From: Ectobacillus sp042610425
GTDB taxonomy: Bacteria; Bacillota; Bacilli; Bacillales; Bacillaceae_G
DNA: 64,000 bases
NCBI RefSeq assembly: GCF_042610425.1
Contig: NZ_JBGJZM010000001.1
Coordinates: 248,001 to 312,000, forward strand
Direction: 5' to 3'
Part shown: one piece after another, positions 1 to 8,647 of the stretch
Position numbering within the stretch: the stretch's first letter is position 1
Layout: every line of letters begins with the position of its first letter
Translations under genes and position numbers: made by a program
Notes under the pieces: model-generated
Seen by the model: the letters and a program-made list of their open reading frames with translations, nothing else
What the model was told of the DNA's origin: nothing
Database searches by the model: none

Positions 1-593
1 TATTGCAAGAAATTGATGATAAACTTTCAACTAGTCATTATGCTAGCGGAGAGCGTCCGCTCATTGAAGTGCAGGTGAAAGTGGGAAATCGATATGTAAC
101 GCCACGCCAAGAAGAAGATTTAAGAACCTTAATTCGTAATAAAAGAAGTCTTGTTGTTGGTACAATTGAAAGTGAAGTTGTAACAAAGGAACAAGCATTA
201 GAGTGGAAAAGAGAGACGGAAATTACGTCTGTAACAAGAGTCATTCGTTCCGGACAAACATTAGAAGTACAAGGTGATCTTCTTTTAATTGGTGATGTTA
301 ATCCTGGTGGAAGGGTTCTGGCGGGAGGAAATATTTTCATTATTGGGGCACTACGTGGATCAGCACATGCAGGCTATTATGGGAATAGAAAAGCAATTAT
401 TGCTGCATCTGTTATGAAACCACTACAAATTAAAATTGATGATGTTTTGAATCATTCAATAGACGCTACGGATAGCGGACATGAAATGGAATGCGCCTAC
501 ATTAATCAAAACAATCAACTAGTCGTTGGACGCATCCAGCTTCTTACTCATCTTAGACCGAATTTAACTAGGCTAGAAAGGGGAATTAGTTAG
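1..593 (+). CDS. minC: Septum site-determining protein MinC (5' truncated by window)
   Basis: MinC inhibits FtsZ assembly away from midcell as a complex with MinD. The visible part starts inside the N-terminal MinC_N domain and runs through the C-terminal beta-helical MinC_C domain, seen as the glycine-rich turns GDVNPGGRVLAGGNIFIIG and LRGSAHAGY that mediate MinD binding and dimerisation. About 30 N-terminal residues are missing because the window opens inside the gene. The reading frame begins at base 3. It stops two bases before the minD start, so the pair is co-transcribed as in other bacilli. Confidence 0.95.
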   Translation, partial: LQEIDDKLSTSHYASGERPLIEVQVKVGNRYVTPRQEEDLRTLIRNKRSLVVGTIESEVVTKEQALEWKRETEITSVTRVIRSGQTLEVQGDLLLIGDVNPGGRVLAGGNIFIIGALRGSAHAGYYGNRKAIIAASVMKPLQIKIDDVLNHSIDATDSGHEMECAYINQNNQLVVGRIQLLTHLRPNLTRLERGIS

Positions 594-595
594 CT

Positions 596-1393
596 GTGGG
601 AGAGGCAATTGTAATTACATCTGGAAAAGGCGGAGTCGGAAAAACAACGACATCAGCAAATCTTGGGACTGCTCTAGCTATATCTGGTAAAAAAGTGTGC
701 TTGGTTGACACGGATATTGGACTTCGAAACTTAGACGTGGTGATGGGACTTGAAAATCGAATTGTTTTTGATCTTGTAAATGTTGTAGAAGGCACTTGCC
801 GTTTGCCACAAGCGTTAATTAAGGACAAACGATTTGATGATTTGTATCTATTACCTGCAGCTCAAACTAGTGATAAAACAGCTGTAAATCCTGAACAAAT
901 GAAAGAAATTATTAATGAATTGCGCCAAGATTTTGATTACATACTTATTGATTGTCCAGCTGGAATCGAACAAGGGTTTAAAAATGCTATTGCGGGGGCA
1001 GATAAAGCAATTGTTGTCACCACTCCAGAAGTATCATCTATGCGTGATGCAGACCGTATTATTGGTCTGCTCGAAACGGAAGATATTGAGCCGCCTAAGC
1101 TAATTATTAACCGGGTTCGTAGCCATATGTTAAAAAATCATGAAATGCTTGATGTAGATGAGATTGTTAGAACCCTTTCCATTGAACTTATTGGTGTTGT
1201 GGAAGATGATGATTTAGTCATCAAGGCGACAAACTTAGGAGAGCCTGTTGCTTTGTACCCAACAGGGAAAGCTGCCATGGCCTATCGAAACATTGCAAGA
1301 CGTTTACTAGGAGAATCAGTTCCTTTGCAATCTCTTGATGCAGATAAAGCAAGTGTCATAACAAAAGTTCGACATTTCTTCGGTTTAAAATAA
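596..1393 (+). CDS. minD: Septum site-determining ATPase MinD
   Basis: MinD is a membrane-associated ParA-type ATPase that recruits MinC to the poles. The deviant Walker A motif GKGGVGKTT lies at residues 10-18, followed by a DTDIGLRN switch region and the DCPAG Walker B. The last 14 residues (ending HFFGLK) form the amphipathic membrane-targeting helix. The length of 265 aa is typical. The start is GTG two bases after the minC stop. A rho-independent terminator follows, so minCD ends a transcription unit before spoIVFA. Confidence 0.97.
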   Translation: MGEAIVITSGKGGVGKTTTSANLGTALAISGKKVCLVDTDIGLRNLDVVMGLENRIVFDLVNVVEGTCRLPQALIKDKRFDDLYLLPAAQTSDKTAVNPEQMKEIINELRQDFDYILIDCPAGIEQGFKNAIAGADKAIVVTTPEVSSMRDADRIIGLLETEDIEPPKLIINRVRSHMLKNHEMLDVDEIVRTLSIELIGVVEDDDLVIKATNLGEPVALYPTGKAAMAYRNIARRLLGESVPLQSLDADKASVITKVRHFFGLK

Positions 1394-1445
1394 GTTTTTT
1401 ATAAGTATAAGGTTCTTTGTTAGATAGTAAAATAGATCACCTCTC

Positions 1446-1479
1446 AAAGCAGACAAAGTGTATTTTGTCTGCTTTTCTT
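1446..1479 (+). terminator. Rho-independent terminator after minD
   Basis: An AAGCAGACAAA / TTTGTCTGC stem with a short loop is followed by TTTTCTT. It separates minCD from the spoIVF operon. Confidence 0.85.
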
Positions 1480-1484
1480 AGTGT

Positions 1485-1513
1485 GCATATCTCGTCCGGA
1501 CAACTCATACATA
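1485..1513 (+). promoter_or_regulatory. Candidate sigma-E promoter for spoIVFAB
   Basis: GCATATC (-35-like) and TCATACATA (-10-like) are separated by 13 bases, close to the sigma-E consensus KMATATT-14-GCATACAMT. spoIVF is known to be sigma-E dependent in B. subtilis. The position just upstream of the RBS-supported start at 1546 fits. Confidence 0.6.
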
Positions 1514-1545
1514 TGTACAAAGAACTAGTAGGGGATGGGAACGAA

Positions 1546-2289
1546 ATGAAAAAAAAACAACTCAATCAAATTCGAAAACAAATTGCTAAACGAAAGGCTG
1601 AGAGGCTGCATGTTCCATCTTGGCAAGAAGTAGAGAAATTCGTTTTACCTGTTGATGAGCCTATTTCTGTTCCCATTGAAGAACATTCACAGGAACATCC
1701 TCTGTTTCGAAAAGAACTATTTTTCATGAAAATATTATTTTCATCTATTCTCGTACTTGGAACTGCCATACTAATGAAGAATTCTTCCCCTTCTCTTCAG
1801 GAAGTACGTAATACTATAAAATCGACAATGCAAGAGGAATTTCAGTTTGCGTATGTTTCCAAGTGGTATGAACAACAGTTTGGTAAGCCATTAACCTTTC
1901 TCCCATCATCTGAAACTAAGGATAGTACGGCTACATATGCAGTTCCTGCTTCGGGAAAGGTATTGCAAACTTTCAAATCTAATGGTCAAGGAGTACTTGT
2001 GCAAACAAGTAGTAATGCGGTTGTGGATGTGGTTGATGAAGGCGTAGCAATTTTCGTTGGAAAAAAATCCGACCTTGGAAATACAATTATTGTGCAGCAT
2101 AGTGATGGAACAGAATCTTGGTACGGTAATTTATCACAAATGTCTGTTTCTGTATACGATTCTGTAAAAAAGCAACAAAAAATTGGTGTTGTTCAAAATG
2201 ACGCAAATGGGAAAACAGGAAATTTCTACTTCGCTATGAAGAAAAATGAAAAATTTATCGATCCAATTCAGGTGATTTCCTTTGAATAA
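1546..2289 (+). CDS. spoIVFA: Stage IV sporulation protein FA
   Basis: SpoIVFA anchors and inhibits the SpoIVFB intramembrane protease in the outer forespore membrane until engulfment-linked signalling. The 247-aa protein has a basic N-terminus (MKKKQLNQIRKQIAKRK), one membrane segment at about residues 59-78, and a C-terminal LytM/M23-like beta domain (about residues 145-245) without an obvious intact zinc site. ATG 1546 is preferred because it has an AGGGGATGG ribosome site. The in-frame upstream ATG at 1513 has none and lies inside the candidate sigma-E promoter. The 3' end overlaps spoIVFB by 8 bases. Confidence 0.92.
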   Translation: MKKKQLNQIRKQIAKRKAERLHVPSWQEVEKFVLPVDEPISVPIEEHSQEHPLFRKELFFMKILFSSILVLGTAILMKNSSPSLQEVRNTIKSTMQEEFQFAYVSKWYEQQFGKPLTFLPSSETKDSTATYAVPASGKVLQTFKSNGQGVLVQTSSNAVVDVVDEGVAIFVGKKSDLGNTIIVQHSDGTESWYGNLSQMSVSVYDSVKKQQKIGVVQNDANGKTGNFYFAMKKNEKFIDPIQVISFE

Positions 2290-3139
2290 ATATGAAGGCA
2301 TGTTTCGTAAATTCTCGATTCATCCTTTATTTTGGGGCGTCATTTGTATTGGTGTATGGACGGCACATTTTAAAGAATTAATGGTCCTTTTTATGATTGT
2401 TTTTTTTCATGAATTAGGCCATGCAGCAGCAGCGACACATTATAATTGGCGTATTCGAAGAATTCAGCTTTTGCCTTTTGGTGGTGTTGTAGAAATGGAA
2501 GAACATGGTAACAAACCGATTAGGGAAGAGGTCATAGTCATTTTGGCAGGGCCAGCTCAGCATATTTGGATGGTGCTTCTCGCATATATGTTACATGAAA
2601 ATGGTTGGATGAGTGAGAATGCATATACCTTTTTTTTATGGAATAATTTATCTGTTTTTTTTATTAATTTTCTCCCTGTTTGGCCATTGGACGGAGGAAA
2701 GCTTTTGTTTTGCATCTATTCGATGGGGACATCGTATTTACAAGCACATCGCATGATGTTAGTTACGTCAGTCATATTTGTTACTTTATGCATTTTGGGC
2801 GGCTTGCTATGGAACAAAACAAATATTACAATGTGGACGATGCTTGTTTTTTTACTTATTTCATTGTATCACGAGTGGAAACAGCAGCCTTATGCATTTT
2901 TACGGTTTCTGCTCGAAAGGTATTATAATAAAGCAACAACCATTCGTAGCATTACCTCCATCTCGGTAAATAAAAGTGATCCACTATTTGTAGTATTCAT
3001 GAAATTTCGACGAGGTTACAAGCATTCTGTTATTATTAGGGGAAAGGATAGGCAGTATATATTAGATGAAAATGAATTACTATATGCTTATTTTTCAGAG
3101 AAACGAACTCGTTCCTCTGTAGGGGAACTGATTGGATAG
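2282..3139 (+). CDS. spoIVFB: Stage IV sporulation intramembrane metalloprotease FB
   Basis: SpoIVFB is the site-2-type zinc protease that cleaves pro-sigma-K in the mother cell. The HELGH zinc motif is at residues 43-47 and the second metal ligand is D138 in the PLDGG motif, matching the B. subtilis layout. There are several hydrophobic membrane segments and a C-terminal cytosolic CBS-like tail. The start is TTG with AGGTGA seven bases upstream, inside the end of spoIVFA, so the two are translationally coupled. Length 285 aa is typical. Confidence 0.95.
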   Translation: MNKYEGMFRKFSIHPLFWGVICIGVWTAHFKELMVLFMIVFFHELGHAAAATHYNWRIRRIQLLPFGGVVEMEEHGNKPIREEVIVILAGPAQHIWMVLLAYMLHENGWMSENAYTFFLWNNLSVFFINFLPVWPLDGGKLLFCIYSMGTSYLQAHRMMLVTSVIFVTLCILGGLLWNKTNITMWTMLVFLLISLYHEWKQQPYAFLRFLLERYYNKATTIRSITSISVNKSDPLFVVFMKFRRGYKHSVIIRGKDRQYILDENELLYAYFSEKRTRSSVGELIG

Positions 3140-3222
3140 AAGTTGTTAGAAGGAAGGATTGAGACAGGTAAGGGATTCATTCTTTACCTGTTTTGCGAAA
3201 TACATAAAGTGGGGAATAATAC

Positions 3223-4623
3223 ATGCGAACGTTATATATGAATATGGTAGGAACAGAAAAAAGAATTGCGTTAGAGGAGGAGGGGAAAATTGTAGAATTT
3301 TTCTTTCGTCGACCAGATGATGATGAAATTGTTGGAAATTTGTACCAGGCAAGGGTAACGCGCGTGCTACCGGGTATGCAGGCAGCTTTTGTAGACATTG
3401 GTATGGACAAACAAGCATACTTGCACCGTGATGATATTGCGGAAGGAAATGGTAAGCCTATTTCACAGCTGATTCATCAAGGACAAGCCTTGCTCGTACA
3501 AGTTATAAAGAATGCAGTAGATCAAAAGGGACCTAAACTGACTACAAAGATAGAATTGACAGGTATGTATGTCGTTTATATGGCTACAGATCCTATGGTT
3601 GCTATTTCTAGAAATATTGAAGAAGCTTCTAAGCGAAATGAGCTCCAGGAGCTTGGAACAAAGCTTGGTGGCGGATTTATTTTTCGAACAGCTTGTAAGG
3701 AATCTTCTCTTTCTACTGTAAGGAAGGAAGTTGAAAAATTAAAGGAAATCTATGAAAGTAAAATGCATTATAAAGGAAATATACCTGCGCTCGTTTACTC
3801 TTCTCAGTCCTTTCTTGACCGTGTTCTGAAGCAAATTCCTTCTCATACGATTTCCGCAATCTATGTAGATGATTCCTCGGTGTATAAAGAAGTGGTAAGA
3901 CAAGTAGGCAAAGAAAAGGCAATCTTATACAATGACAAACAGTCTCTATTTGATTATTTTCATATTGAGCAACAGATGGAACAGGCCATTAAAAAGGTTG
4001 TGTGGCTTGAGAACGGAGCCTACCTCCTTATCGAACAAATGGAAACGATGACAGTTATTGATGTGAATACAGGTAAATATACAGGGAAGGTAGAGCAAGC
4101 AGATACAATCCTGCAAACAAACTTGCATGCTGCAACTGAGGTAGCTAGGCAGTTACGAATTCGGGACATTGGTGGAATGATTGCTATTGATTTTATAAAT
4201 ATGAAGGAAGAAGCGAGTAAAGAGCAAGTGAAGCGAGCTCTTATGGCTGCCCTTAAAAAGGATAGTACAACTACCCGTGTTTTTTCCTTTACTGCACTTG
4301 GTATTTTAGAGATGACAAGAAAACGCAAGAAAAAATCACTTCGCGATTATATTCTTGCTCCTTGTATATGCTGTAATAATGGATTTGCACTTGCTCCGAA
4401 TGCGGCCGCTTATCAATTGCAGCGTGAGTTGCTACAATATAAAGATTCGGATTATGAAGCAGTATTAGTTGAGGCTTCATCTGACTTACAGGAACAATTT
4501 TGCAAGCTACAACTTAATCAGGTTTTATCGGTTGAGGTCTCATTTGTAACGAATGAAGTGCACACTTATTCGATTCGTTTTTTTGGTACAAAGGGTGAGG
4601 TTGCAAAGCGGAAAAGTAAATAG
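3223..4623 (+). CDS. rng: Ribonuclease E/G family protein (RNase G-like)
   Basis: This is a single-strand-specific endoribonuclease of the RNase E/G family, acting in RNA processing and decay. An S1-like RNA-binding domain spans about residues 35-115. The DNase I-like catalytic region carries the two metal-binding aspartates in IDVNTGKYTG (about residue 275) and IAIDFINM (about residue 320). The usual CPxCxGxG zinc-link is degenerate here, reading APCICCNNG near residue 380. At 466 aa it lacks an RNase E-type C-terminal scaffold. It lies directly before rplU, as in many bacilli of the cereus type. Confidence 0.9.
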   Translation: MRTLYMNMVGTEKRIALEEEGKIVEFFFRRPDDDEIVGNLYQARVTRVLPGMQAAFVDIGMDKQAYLHRDDIAEGNGKPISQLIHQGQALLVQVIKNAVDQKGPKLTTKIELTGMYVVYMATDPMVAISRNIEEASKRNELQELGTKLGGGFIFRTACKESSLSTVRKEVEKLKEIYESKMHYKGNIPALVYSSQSFLDRVLKQIPSHTISAIYVDDSSVYKEVVRQVGKEKAILYNDKQSLFDYFHIEQQMEQAIKKVVWLENGAYLLIEQMETMTVIDVNTGKYTGKVEQADTILQTNLHAATEVARQLRIRDIGGMIAIDFINMKEEASKEQVKRALMAALKKDSTTTRVFSFTALGILEMTRKRKKKSLRDYILAPCICCNNGFALAPNAAAYQLQRELLQYKDSDYEAVLVEASSDLQEQFCKLQLNQVLSVEVSFVTNEVHTYSIRFFGTKGEVAKRKSK

Positions 4624-4629
4624 TCTTTA

Positions 4630-4658
4630 TTGACATCACTATGCTTTCGTGATAGTAT
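4630..4658 (+). promoter_or_regulatory. Sigma-A promoter of rplU operon
   Basis: TTGACA (4630-4635) and TAGTAT (4653-4658) are separated by 17 bases, directly ahead of the L21 leader. Confidence 0.7.
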
Positions 4659-4671
4659 TTTCATGTTATAG

Positions 4672-4772
4672 TTTATAGCACCCATTTCGCTATATACTAC
4701 AACCGCACAAAATGGGTTTGCAAAGACGAAAGTCTACCTTATTTTTGGCGAGTCTGAGTAATTAAGAGGAGG
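4672..4772 (+). promoter_or_regulatory. Ribosomal protein L21 leader RNA
   Basis: The leader between promoter and rplU contains a CCCATTT / AAATGGG stem (4681-4687 with 4710-4716), a small AGAC-GAAA-GTCT tetraloop hairpin (4724-4735) and the GGCGAGTCTGAG segment before the SD. These features and the location match the L21 leader family of Firmicutes, thought to mediate autogenous control of the rplU-prp-rpmA operon. Confidence 0.7.
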
Positions 4773-4779
4773 TGCAAAT

Positions 4780-5088
4780 ATGTACGCAATTATTGAAACT
4801 GGTGGTAAACAACTTAAAGTTGAAGCAGGTCAAGCAATCTACATTGAAAAACTTGATGTAGAAGCTGGTGAAACAGTAACATTCGACAAAGTTCTTTTCG
4901 TTGGTGGTGAAACTACGAAAGTAGGTAGCCCTGTTGTGGAAGGTGCAACAGTTACAGCGAAAGTTGAAAAACAAGGTCGCGCTAAGAAAATTATCGTTTT
5001 CAAATACAAAGCGAAAAAGAACAACCGCAAAAAGCAAGGACATCGTCAACCTTATACGAAGCTTGTAATTGAAGCAATCAACGCGTAA
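4780..5088 (+). CDS. rplU: 50S ribosomal protein L21
   Basis: L21 is a 23S-rRNA-binding protein of the large subunit. The 102-aa product begins MYAIIETGGKQLKVEAGQ, has the conserved central VEGATVTAKV strand and ends in the basic KKNNRKKQGHRQPYTKLVI signature. It is preceded by GAGGAGGTG. It is the first gene of the rplU-prp-rpmA operon. Confidence 0.98.
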   Translation: MYAIIETGGKQLKVEAGQAIYIEKLDVEAGETVTFDKVLFVGGETTKVGSPVVEGATVTAKVEKQGRAKKIIVFKYKAKKNNRKKQGHRQPYTKLVIEAINA

Positions 5089-5095
5089 GTTTGAT

Positions 5096-5425
5096 ATGAT
5101 TAAAGTTACAATCAATCGCACTGCAGATGGTATAAAATCGTTTGAAATGACTGGACATGCCGATTTTGCAAAGCACGGACAAGATATTGTTTGTGCTGGT
5201 GCATCTGCTGTCGTGTTTGGATCAATCAATGCGGTTGAAGCACTTTGTGGTGTGAAGGCGAAAGTAAACCTTGGTAAAGACGGCGGTTACTTACTATACA
5301 CGTTGCCTAAGCTAGACAACGATACGTTTCAAAGAGCACAACTGCTCTTAGAGGGTATGCTTGTTTCGCTAAAAACTATTGAGTTAGACTACGGCAAGTA
5401 TATTCAAATTCATGAAATGATATAG
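5096..5425 (+). CDS. prp: Ribosomal-processing cysteine protease Prp (YsxB)
   Basis: Prp removes the N-terminal extension of ribosomal protein L27. The conserved GHADFA histidine and the DIVCAGASAV cysteine form the catalytic pair (about residues 17 and 29). The gene sits between rplU and rpmA, and the L27 encoded next has the LNLQFF target. ATG 5096 gives 109 aa. An earlier in-frame start overlapping rplU is unlikely. Translation probably couples to rplU because no strong ribosome site is visible. Confidence 0.92.
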   Translation: MIKVTINRTADGIKSFEMTGHADFAKHGQDIVCAGASAVVFGSINAVEALCGVKAKVNLGKDGGYLLYTLPKLDNDTFQRAQLLLEGMLVSLKTIELDYGKYIQIHEMI

Positions 5426-5437
5426 GAGGTGTAATAG

Positions 5438-5722
5438 ATGTTAAGATTGAATCTTCAATTCTTCTCCTCTAAAAAAGGGGTAGGTAGTACAAAGAACGGT
5501 CGTGATTCTAATTCCAAACGTCTTGGTGCTAAACGTGCTGATGGACAATTCGTAACAGGAGGAAGCATTCTCTTCCGCCAACGCGGTACGAAAATTTATC
5601 CAGGAGTTAACGTTGGCCGTGGCGGAGACGATACTCTTTTTGCAACGACTGACGGTGTTGTACGCTTCGAGCGTCTAGGCCGTGATCGCAAGCAAGTGAG
5701 TGTATATCCTCAAGAAGCATAA
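5438..5722 (+). CDS. rpmA: 50S ribosomal protein L27 with cleavable N-terminal extension
   Basis: L27 reaches into the peptidyl-transferase centre. The 94-aa precursor starts MLRLNLQFFSSKKGVG. In Firmicutes, cleavage after the second F of LNLQFF by Prp exposes the functional N-terminus. The remainder shows the GRDSNSKRLGAKRADGQFV and RQRGTKIYPGVNVGRGGDD signatures. GGAGGTG precedes the ATG. A strong terminator follows. Confidence 0.97.
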   Translation: MLRLNLQFFSSKKGVGSTKNGRDSNSKRLGAKRADGQFVTGGSILFRQRGTKIYPGVNVGRGGDDTLFATTDGVVRFERLGRDRKQVSVYPQEA

Positions 5723-5734
5723 TGAAACTCACGG

Positions 5735-5767
5735 AAAACTCTAACCTGGGTGCAGGTTAGAGTTTTT
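5735..5767 (+). terminator. Terminator of rplU-prp-rpmA operon
   Basis: An AACTCTAACCT / AGGTTAGAGTT perfect stem is followed by TTTTTC. Confidence 0.9.
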
Positions 5768-5788
5768 CTATATTAAAGGGGTAGTAGC

Positions 5789-6325
5789 ATGGACAAAAAA
5801 TGGACGGTTGTGGATGCTCTTAGACATTCACGTCATGATTGGCTTAATCGACTACAATTAGTGAAATCTCATCTTTCCCTCGGCGGGGTAGATCGAGTAC
5901 ACGAGCTAATCGAAGAATTCGTAGGAGAAGCACAACAGGAAGCACGTCTCATAAATTTGAAAATGCCTCTTTTTGCAGAGCTATTACTCACCTATAGTTG
6001 GAATTCTCCTCCTTGTGAATTGGATTTTGAAGTACTTGGAGAAGAACAACTACCTCTTACCCATCTAGATCAACCTTTGACAACGTGGACAGAACAATTT
6101 TTATACCTGTTGCATCGTTCGTTGGATCATCACATTGAAAATCATCTATCTGTAACCGTAGAGCAAGAAGCTGAAGAAACAAAGATCTATTTTGATTTTC
6201 GAGGTAAGCTATTAGATACCCACGCGATAGAAAGTTGGCTTACAAAGTGTAAAGAAGAGCAAAATAATTTTATATATTCGATGCAACCTGAAGAAATTTG
6301 CATTGAAATGCAACTAATAGAATAG
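5789..6325 (+). CDS. spo0B: Sporulation initiation phosphotransferase Spo0B
   Basis: Spo0B transfers phosphate from Spo0F to Spo0A in the sporulation phosphorelay. The 178-aa protein has an N-terminal helical hairpin dimerisation domain with the motif RHDWLNRLQLVKSHL. H16 is the expected phosphorylated histidine (H30 in the B. subtilis numbering). The C-terminal half is a divergent histidine-kinase-like fold without an ATP-binding signature, as in the family. It is the partner of the downstream obgE in a conserved gene pair. Confidence 0.93.
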   Translation: MDKKWTVVDALRHSRHDWLNRLQLVKSHLSLGGVDRVHELIEEFVGEAQQEARLINLKMPLFAELLLTYSWNSPPCELDFEVLGEEQLPLTHLDQPLTTWTEQFLYLLHRSLDHHIENHLSVTVEQEAEETKIYFDFRGKLLDTHAIESWLTKCKEEQNNFIYSMQPEEICIEMQLIE

Positions 6326-6342
6326 GAAAGAGTGGTGAAGGT

Positions 6343-7626
6343 ATGTTCGTAGATCGAGTTAAAGTATTTGTAAAGGGCGGAGACGGCGGTAATGGCATGG
6401 TAGCCTTTCGTCGTGAAAAGTATGTTCCAATGGGTGGTCCAGCAGGCGGAGATGGCGGAAAAGGCGGAAATGTTGTATTCGTTGTCGAAGAAGGCTTGCG
6501 AACATTAATGGATTTCCGTTATCAACATCATTTCAAAGCCCCACGTGGCGAACATGGTATGGGCAAAGGACAGCATGGTAGAAATGCAGAGGATATGATT
6601 GTAAAAGTTCCGCCTGGCACGATTGTGTCTGATGAGGATACAGGAGTTGTCATTGCCGATTTGGTTACACACGGACAAAAAGCAATTATCGCAAAAGCAG
6701 GCCGAGGAGGCCGAGGGAACATTCGATTTGCTTCTCCTGCAAACCCTGCACCGGAAATTGCAGAAAATGGGGAGCCAGGACAAGAGCGTAATATTATTCT
6801 TGAACTAAAAGTACTAGCCGATGTAGGGTTAGTAGGATTTCCAAGTGTAGGAAAATCTACGCTTCTTTCAGTAGTGTCTTCGGCTCGTCCGAAAATAGCA
6901 GAATATCATTTTACAACGATTGTACCGAATTTAGGGGTAGTGGAAACTGAAGATGGTCGCAGCTTTGTTATGGCGGATCTTCCCGGTCTTATCGAAGGCG
7001 CTCATGAAGGAGTAGGTCTTGGACATCAGTTTTTACGTCATATTGAGCGTACTCGCGTTATTGTGCATGTCATTGATATGTCTGCTATGGAAGGAAGAGA
7101 TCCATACGAGGATTATGTAACCATTAACAAAGAATTATCGGAATATAATCTTCGTCTAACAGAGCGTCCGCAACTTATTGTGGCAAATAAAATGGATATG
7201 CCTGATGCTGAAGAAAATTTAAAAGTATTTAAAGAAAAGTTGAATACGAATGCACAAATTTTTCCGATTTCTGCTGTGACGAGACACGGTGTACGTGATT
7301 TATTGTTTGCAATTGCTAATTTGTTAGAGACTACACCTCAGTTCCCGCTGGAAGAAATTGAAGAAGCACCATCAACGGTTATGTATAAGTTTGAAAAGAA
7401 ACCGGTTGACTTTCACATTGAGAAGCAAAGCGATGGATCTTTCGATGTGAGCGGGCAAGAGCTAGAGAAATTATTTAAAATGACAGACTTTACACGTGAT
7501 GAGTCTGTTCGTAGATTTGCTCGTCAAATACGAGGAATGGGTATTGATGAGGCACTTCGCGAGCGCGGAGCCAAAAATGGTAATACCGTTCGAATCTTAG
7601 AATATGAATTTGAATTTATCGACTGA
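6343..7626 (+). CDS. obgE: GTPase ObgE/CgtA
   Basis: Obg is an essential ribosome-associated GTPase linked to 50S assembly, stress response and sporulation initiation. The glycine-rich Obg domain occupies residues 1-158. The G domain starts with the P-loop GFPSVGKST at about residue 164 and has DLPGL and the NKMD specificity motif. A C-terminal OCT domain ends at residue 427. The SD GTGGTGAAGG precedes ATG. The gene directly follows spo0B, and a terminator follows it. Confidence 0.97.
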   Translation: MFVDRVKVFVKGGDGGNGMVAFRREKYVPMGGPAGGDGGKGGNVVFVVEEGLRTLMDFRYQHHFKAPRGEHGMGKGQHGRNAEDMIVKVPPGTIVSDEDTGVVIADLVTHGQKAIIAKAGRGGRGNIRFASPANPAPEIAENGEPGQERNIILELKVLADVGLVGFPSVGKSTLLSVVSSARPKIAEYHFTTIVPNLGVVETEDGRSFVMADLPGLIEGAHEGVGLGHQFLRHIERTRVIVHVIDMSAMEGRDPYEDYVTINKELSEYNLRLTERPQLIVANKMDMPDAEENLKVFKEKLNTNAQIFPISAVTRHGVRDLLFAIANLLETTPQFPLEEIEEAPSTVMYKFEKKPVDFHIEKQSDGSFDVSGQELEKLFKMTDFTRDESVRRFARQIRGMGIDEALRERGAKNGNTVRILEYEFEFID

Positions 7627-7657
7627 AGCTACTTGTTTATACAAGTGGCTTTTTTTT
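7627..7657 (+). terminator. Terminator after obgE
   Basis: AGCTACTTGT / ACAAGTGGCT forms a stem with one mismatch and is followed by eight T residues. Confidence 0.85.
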
Positions 7658-7739
7658 GTAAGAATATTCGAATTTATTATAGTAGAAACGACTACTTCGT
7701 GTTATAACTAGAAACATACCAATTAGAGGAGAGAATTTC

Positions 7740-8591
7740 ATGACGTATCGTGTAGGATATTTAGGACCAGAGGCAACATTTACGCATATGGCGGTGAATC
7801 GCCAGTTTCCAGAAGCTGATCGCATTCCGTATGCAACCATTCCGGACTGCATGGATGCGGTAGCAGATGGTGCTATAGATTTTGCAGTCGTACCACTTGA
7901 AAATGCTATTGAAGGATCGGTAAATATTACCATTGATTATTTAATTCATGAGCAATCCCTTTATATTGTTGGAGAGATTACGATTCCGGTGCGGCAGCAT
8001 TTGCTCGTGCATCCAAGCAATGAAGCAACGTGGAAAAAGATCGAAGTTGTTTATTCACATCCGCATGCCTTGGCACAGTGTCATAAGTTTTTAAATACCC
8101 ATGTCAAAGGGGTACGCATGGAGGAAATGAATAGTACGAGTGCGGCTGCGCAGTATGTGATGGAGCATCCCGAATATCCAATTGCTGCAATTGCGAATGA
8201 ATTAGCGGCGGAAAAGTATGGACTCGTTGCCGTACAAAAGGATATTCATACATATCAAAACAATCGTACGAAGTTTATTGTGTTACATAAACAGAAGAAT
8301 GAGGAACTTGCCTTTCATGGACAGAAGCAAGGAGAGAAAACAACGCTTATGATTACGATGCCTTCAGACTATGCAGGAGCTTTGTATCAAGTTCTCGCAG
8401 CATTTGCATGGAGAAAGCTGAATTTAAGTAAAATTGAATCGAGACCGGTGAAAACAGGACTGGGCAATTATTTCTTCTTAATTGATGTGGAAGGACCGTT
8501 TGACTCGATTTTATTACCAAATGCAAAACTAGAGCTTGAGGCTCTAGGATACCAAGTATCGTCTCTTGGCCATTACCCTTGCTATGAATAA
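7740..8591 (+). CDS. pheA: Prephenate dehydratase
   Basis: This enzyme converts prephenate to phenylpyruvate in phenylalanine synthesis. The 283-aa monofunctional enzyme has an N-terminal PDT domain (GYLGPEATFTH, VPLENAIEGSV, and NRTKFIVL near the catalytic threonine) and a C-terminal ACT domain with the allosteric ESRP motif (KIESRPVKTGLGNY). It is preceded by AGAGGAGAG and followed by a bidirectional terminator shared with the converging niaR. Confidence 0.97.
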   Translation: MTYRVGYLGPEATFTHMAVNRQFPEADRIPYATIPDCMDAVADGAIDFAVVPLENAIEGSVNITIDYLIHEQSLYIVGEITIPVRQHLLVHPSNEATWKKIEVVYSHPHALAQCHKFLNTHVKGVRMEEMNSTSAAAQYVMEHPEYPIAAIANELAAEKYGLVAVQKDIHTYQNNRTKFIVLHKQKNEELAFHGQKQGEKTTLMITMPSDYAGALYQVLAAFAWRKLNLSKIESRPVKTGLGNYFFLIDVEGPFDSILLPNAKLELEALGYQVSSLGHYPCYE

Positions 8592-8593
8592 GA

Positions 8594-8641
8594 AAAAGAG
8601 TGAACAATAAACGGGAATTCCCATTTATTGTTCACTCTTTA
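8594..8641. terminator. Bidirectional terminator between pheA and niaR
   Basis: AAAGAGTGAACAATAAA pairs perfectly with TTTATTGTTCACTCTTT around a short loop, with A-rich and T-rich flanks on both sides. It can serve both converging genes. Confidence 0.9.
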
Positions 8642-8647
8642 TTTTTA

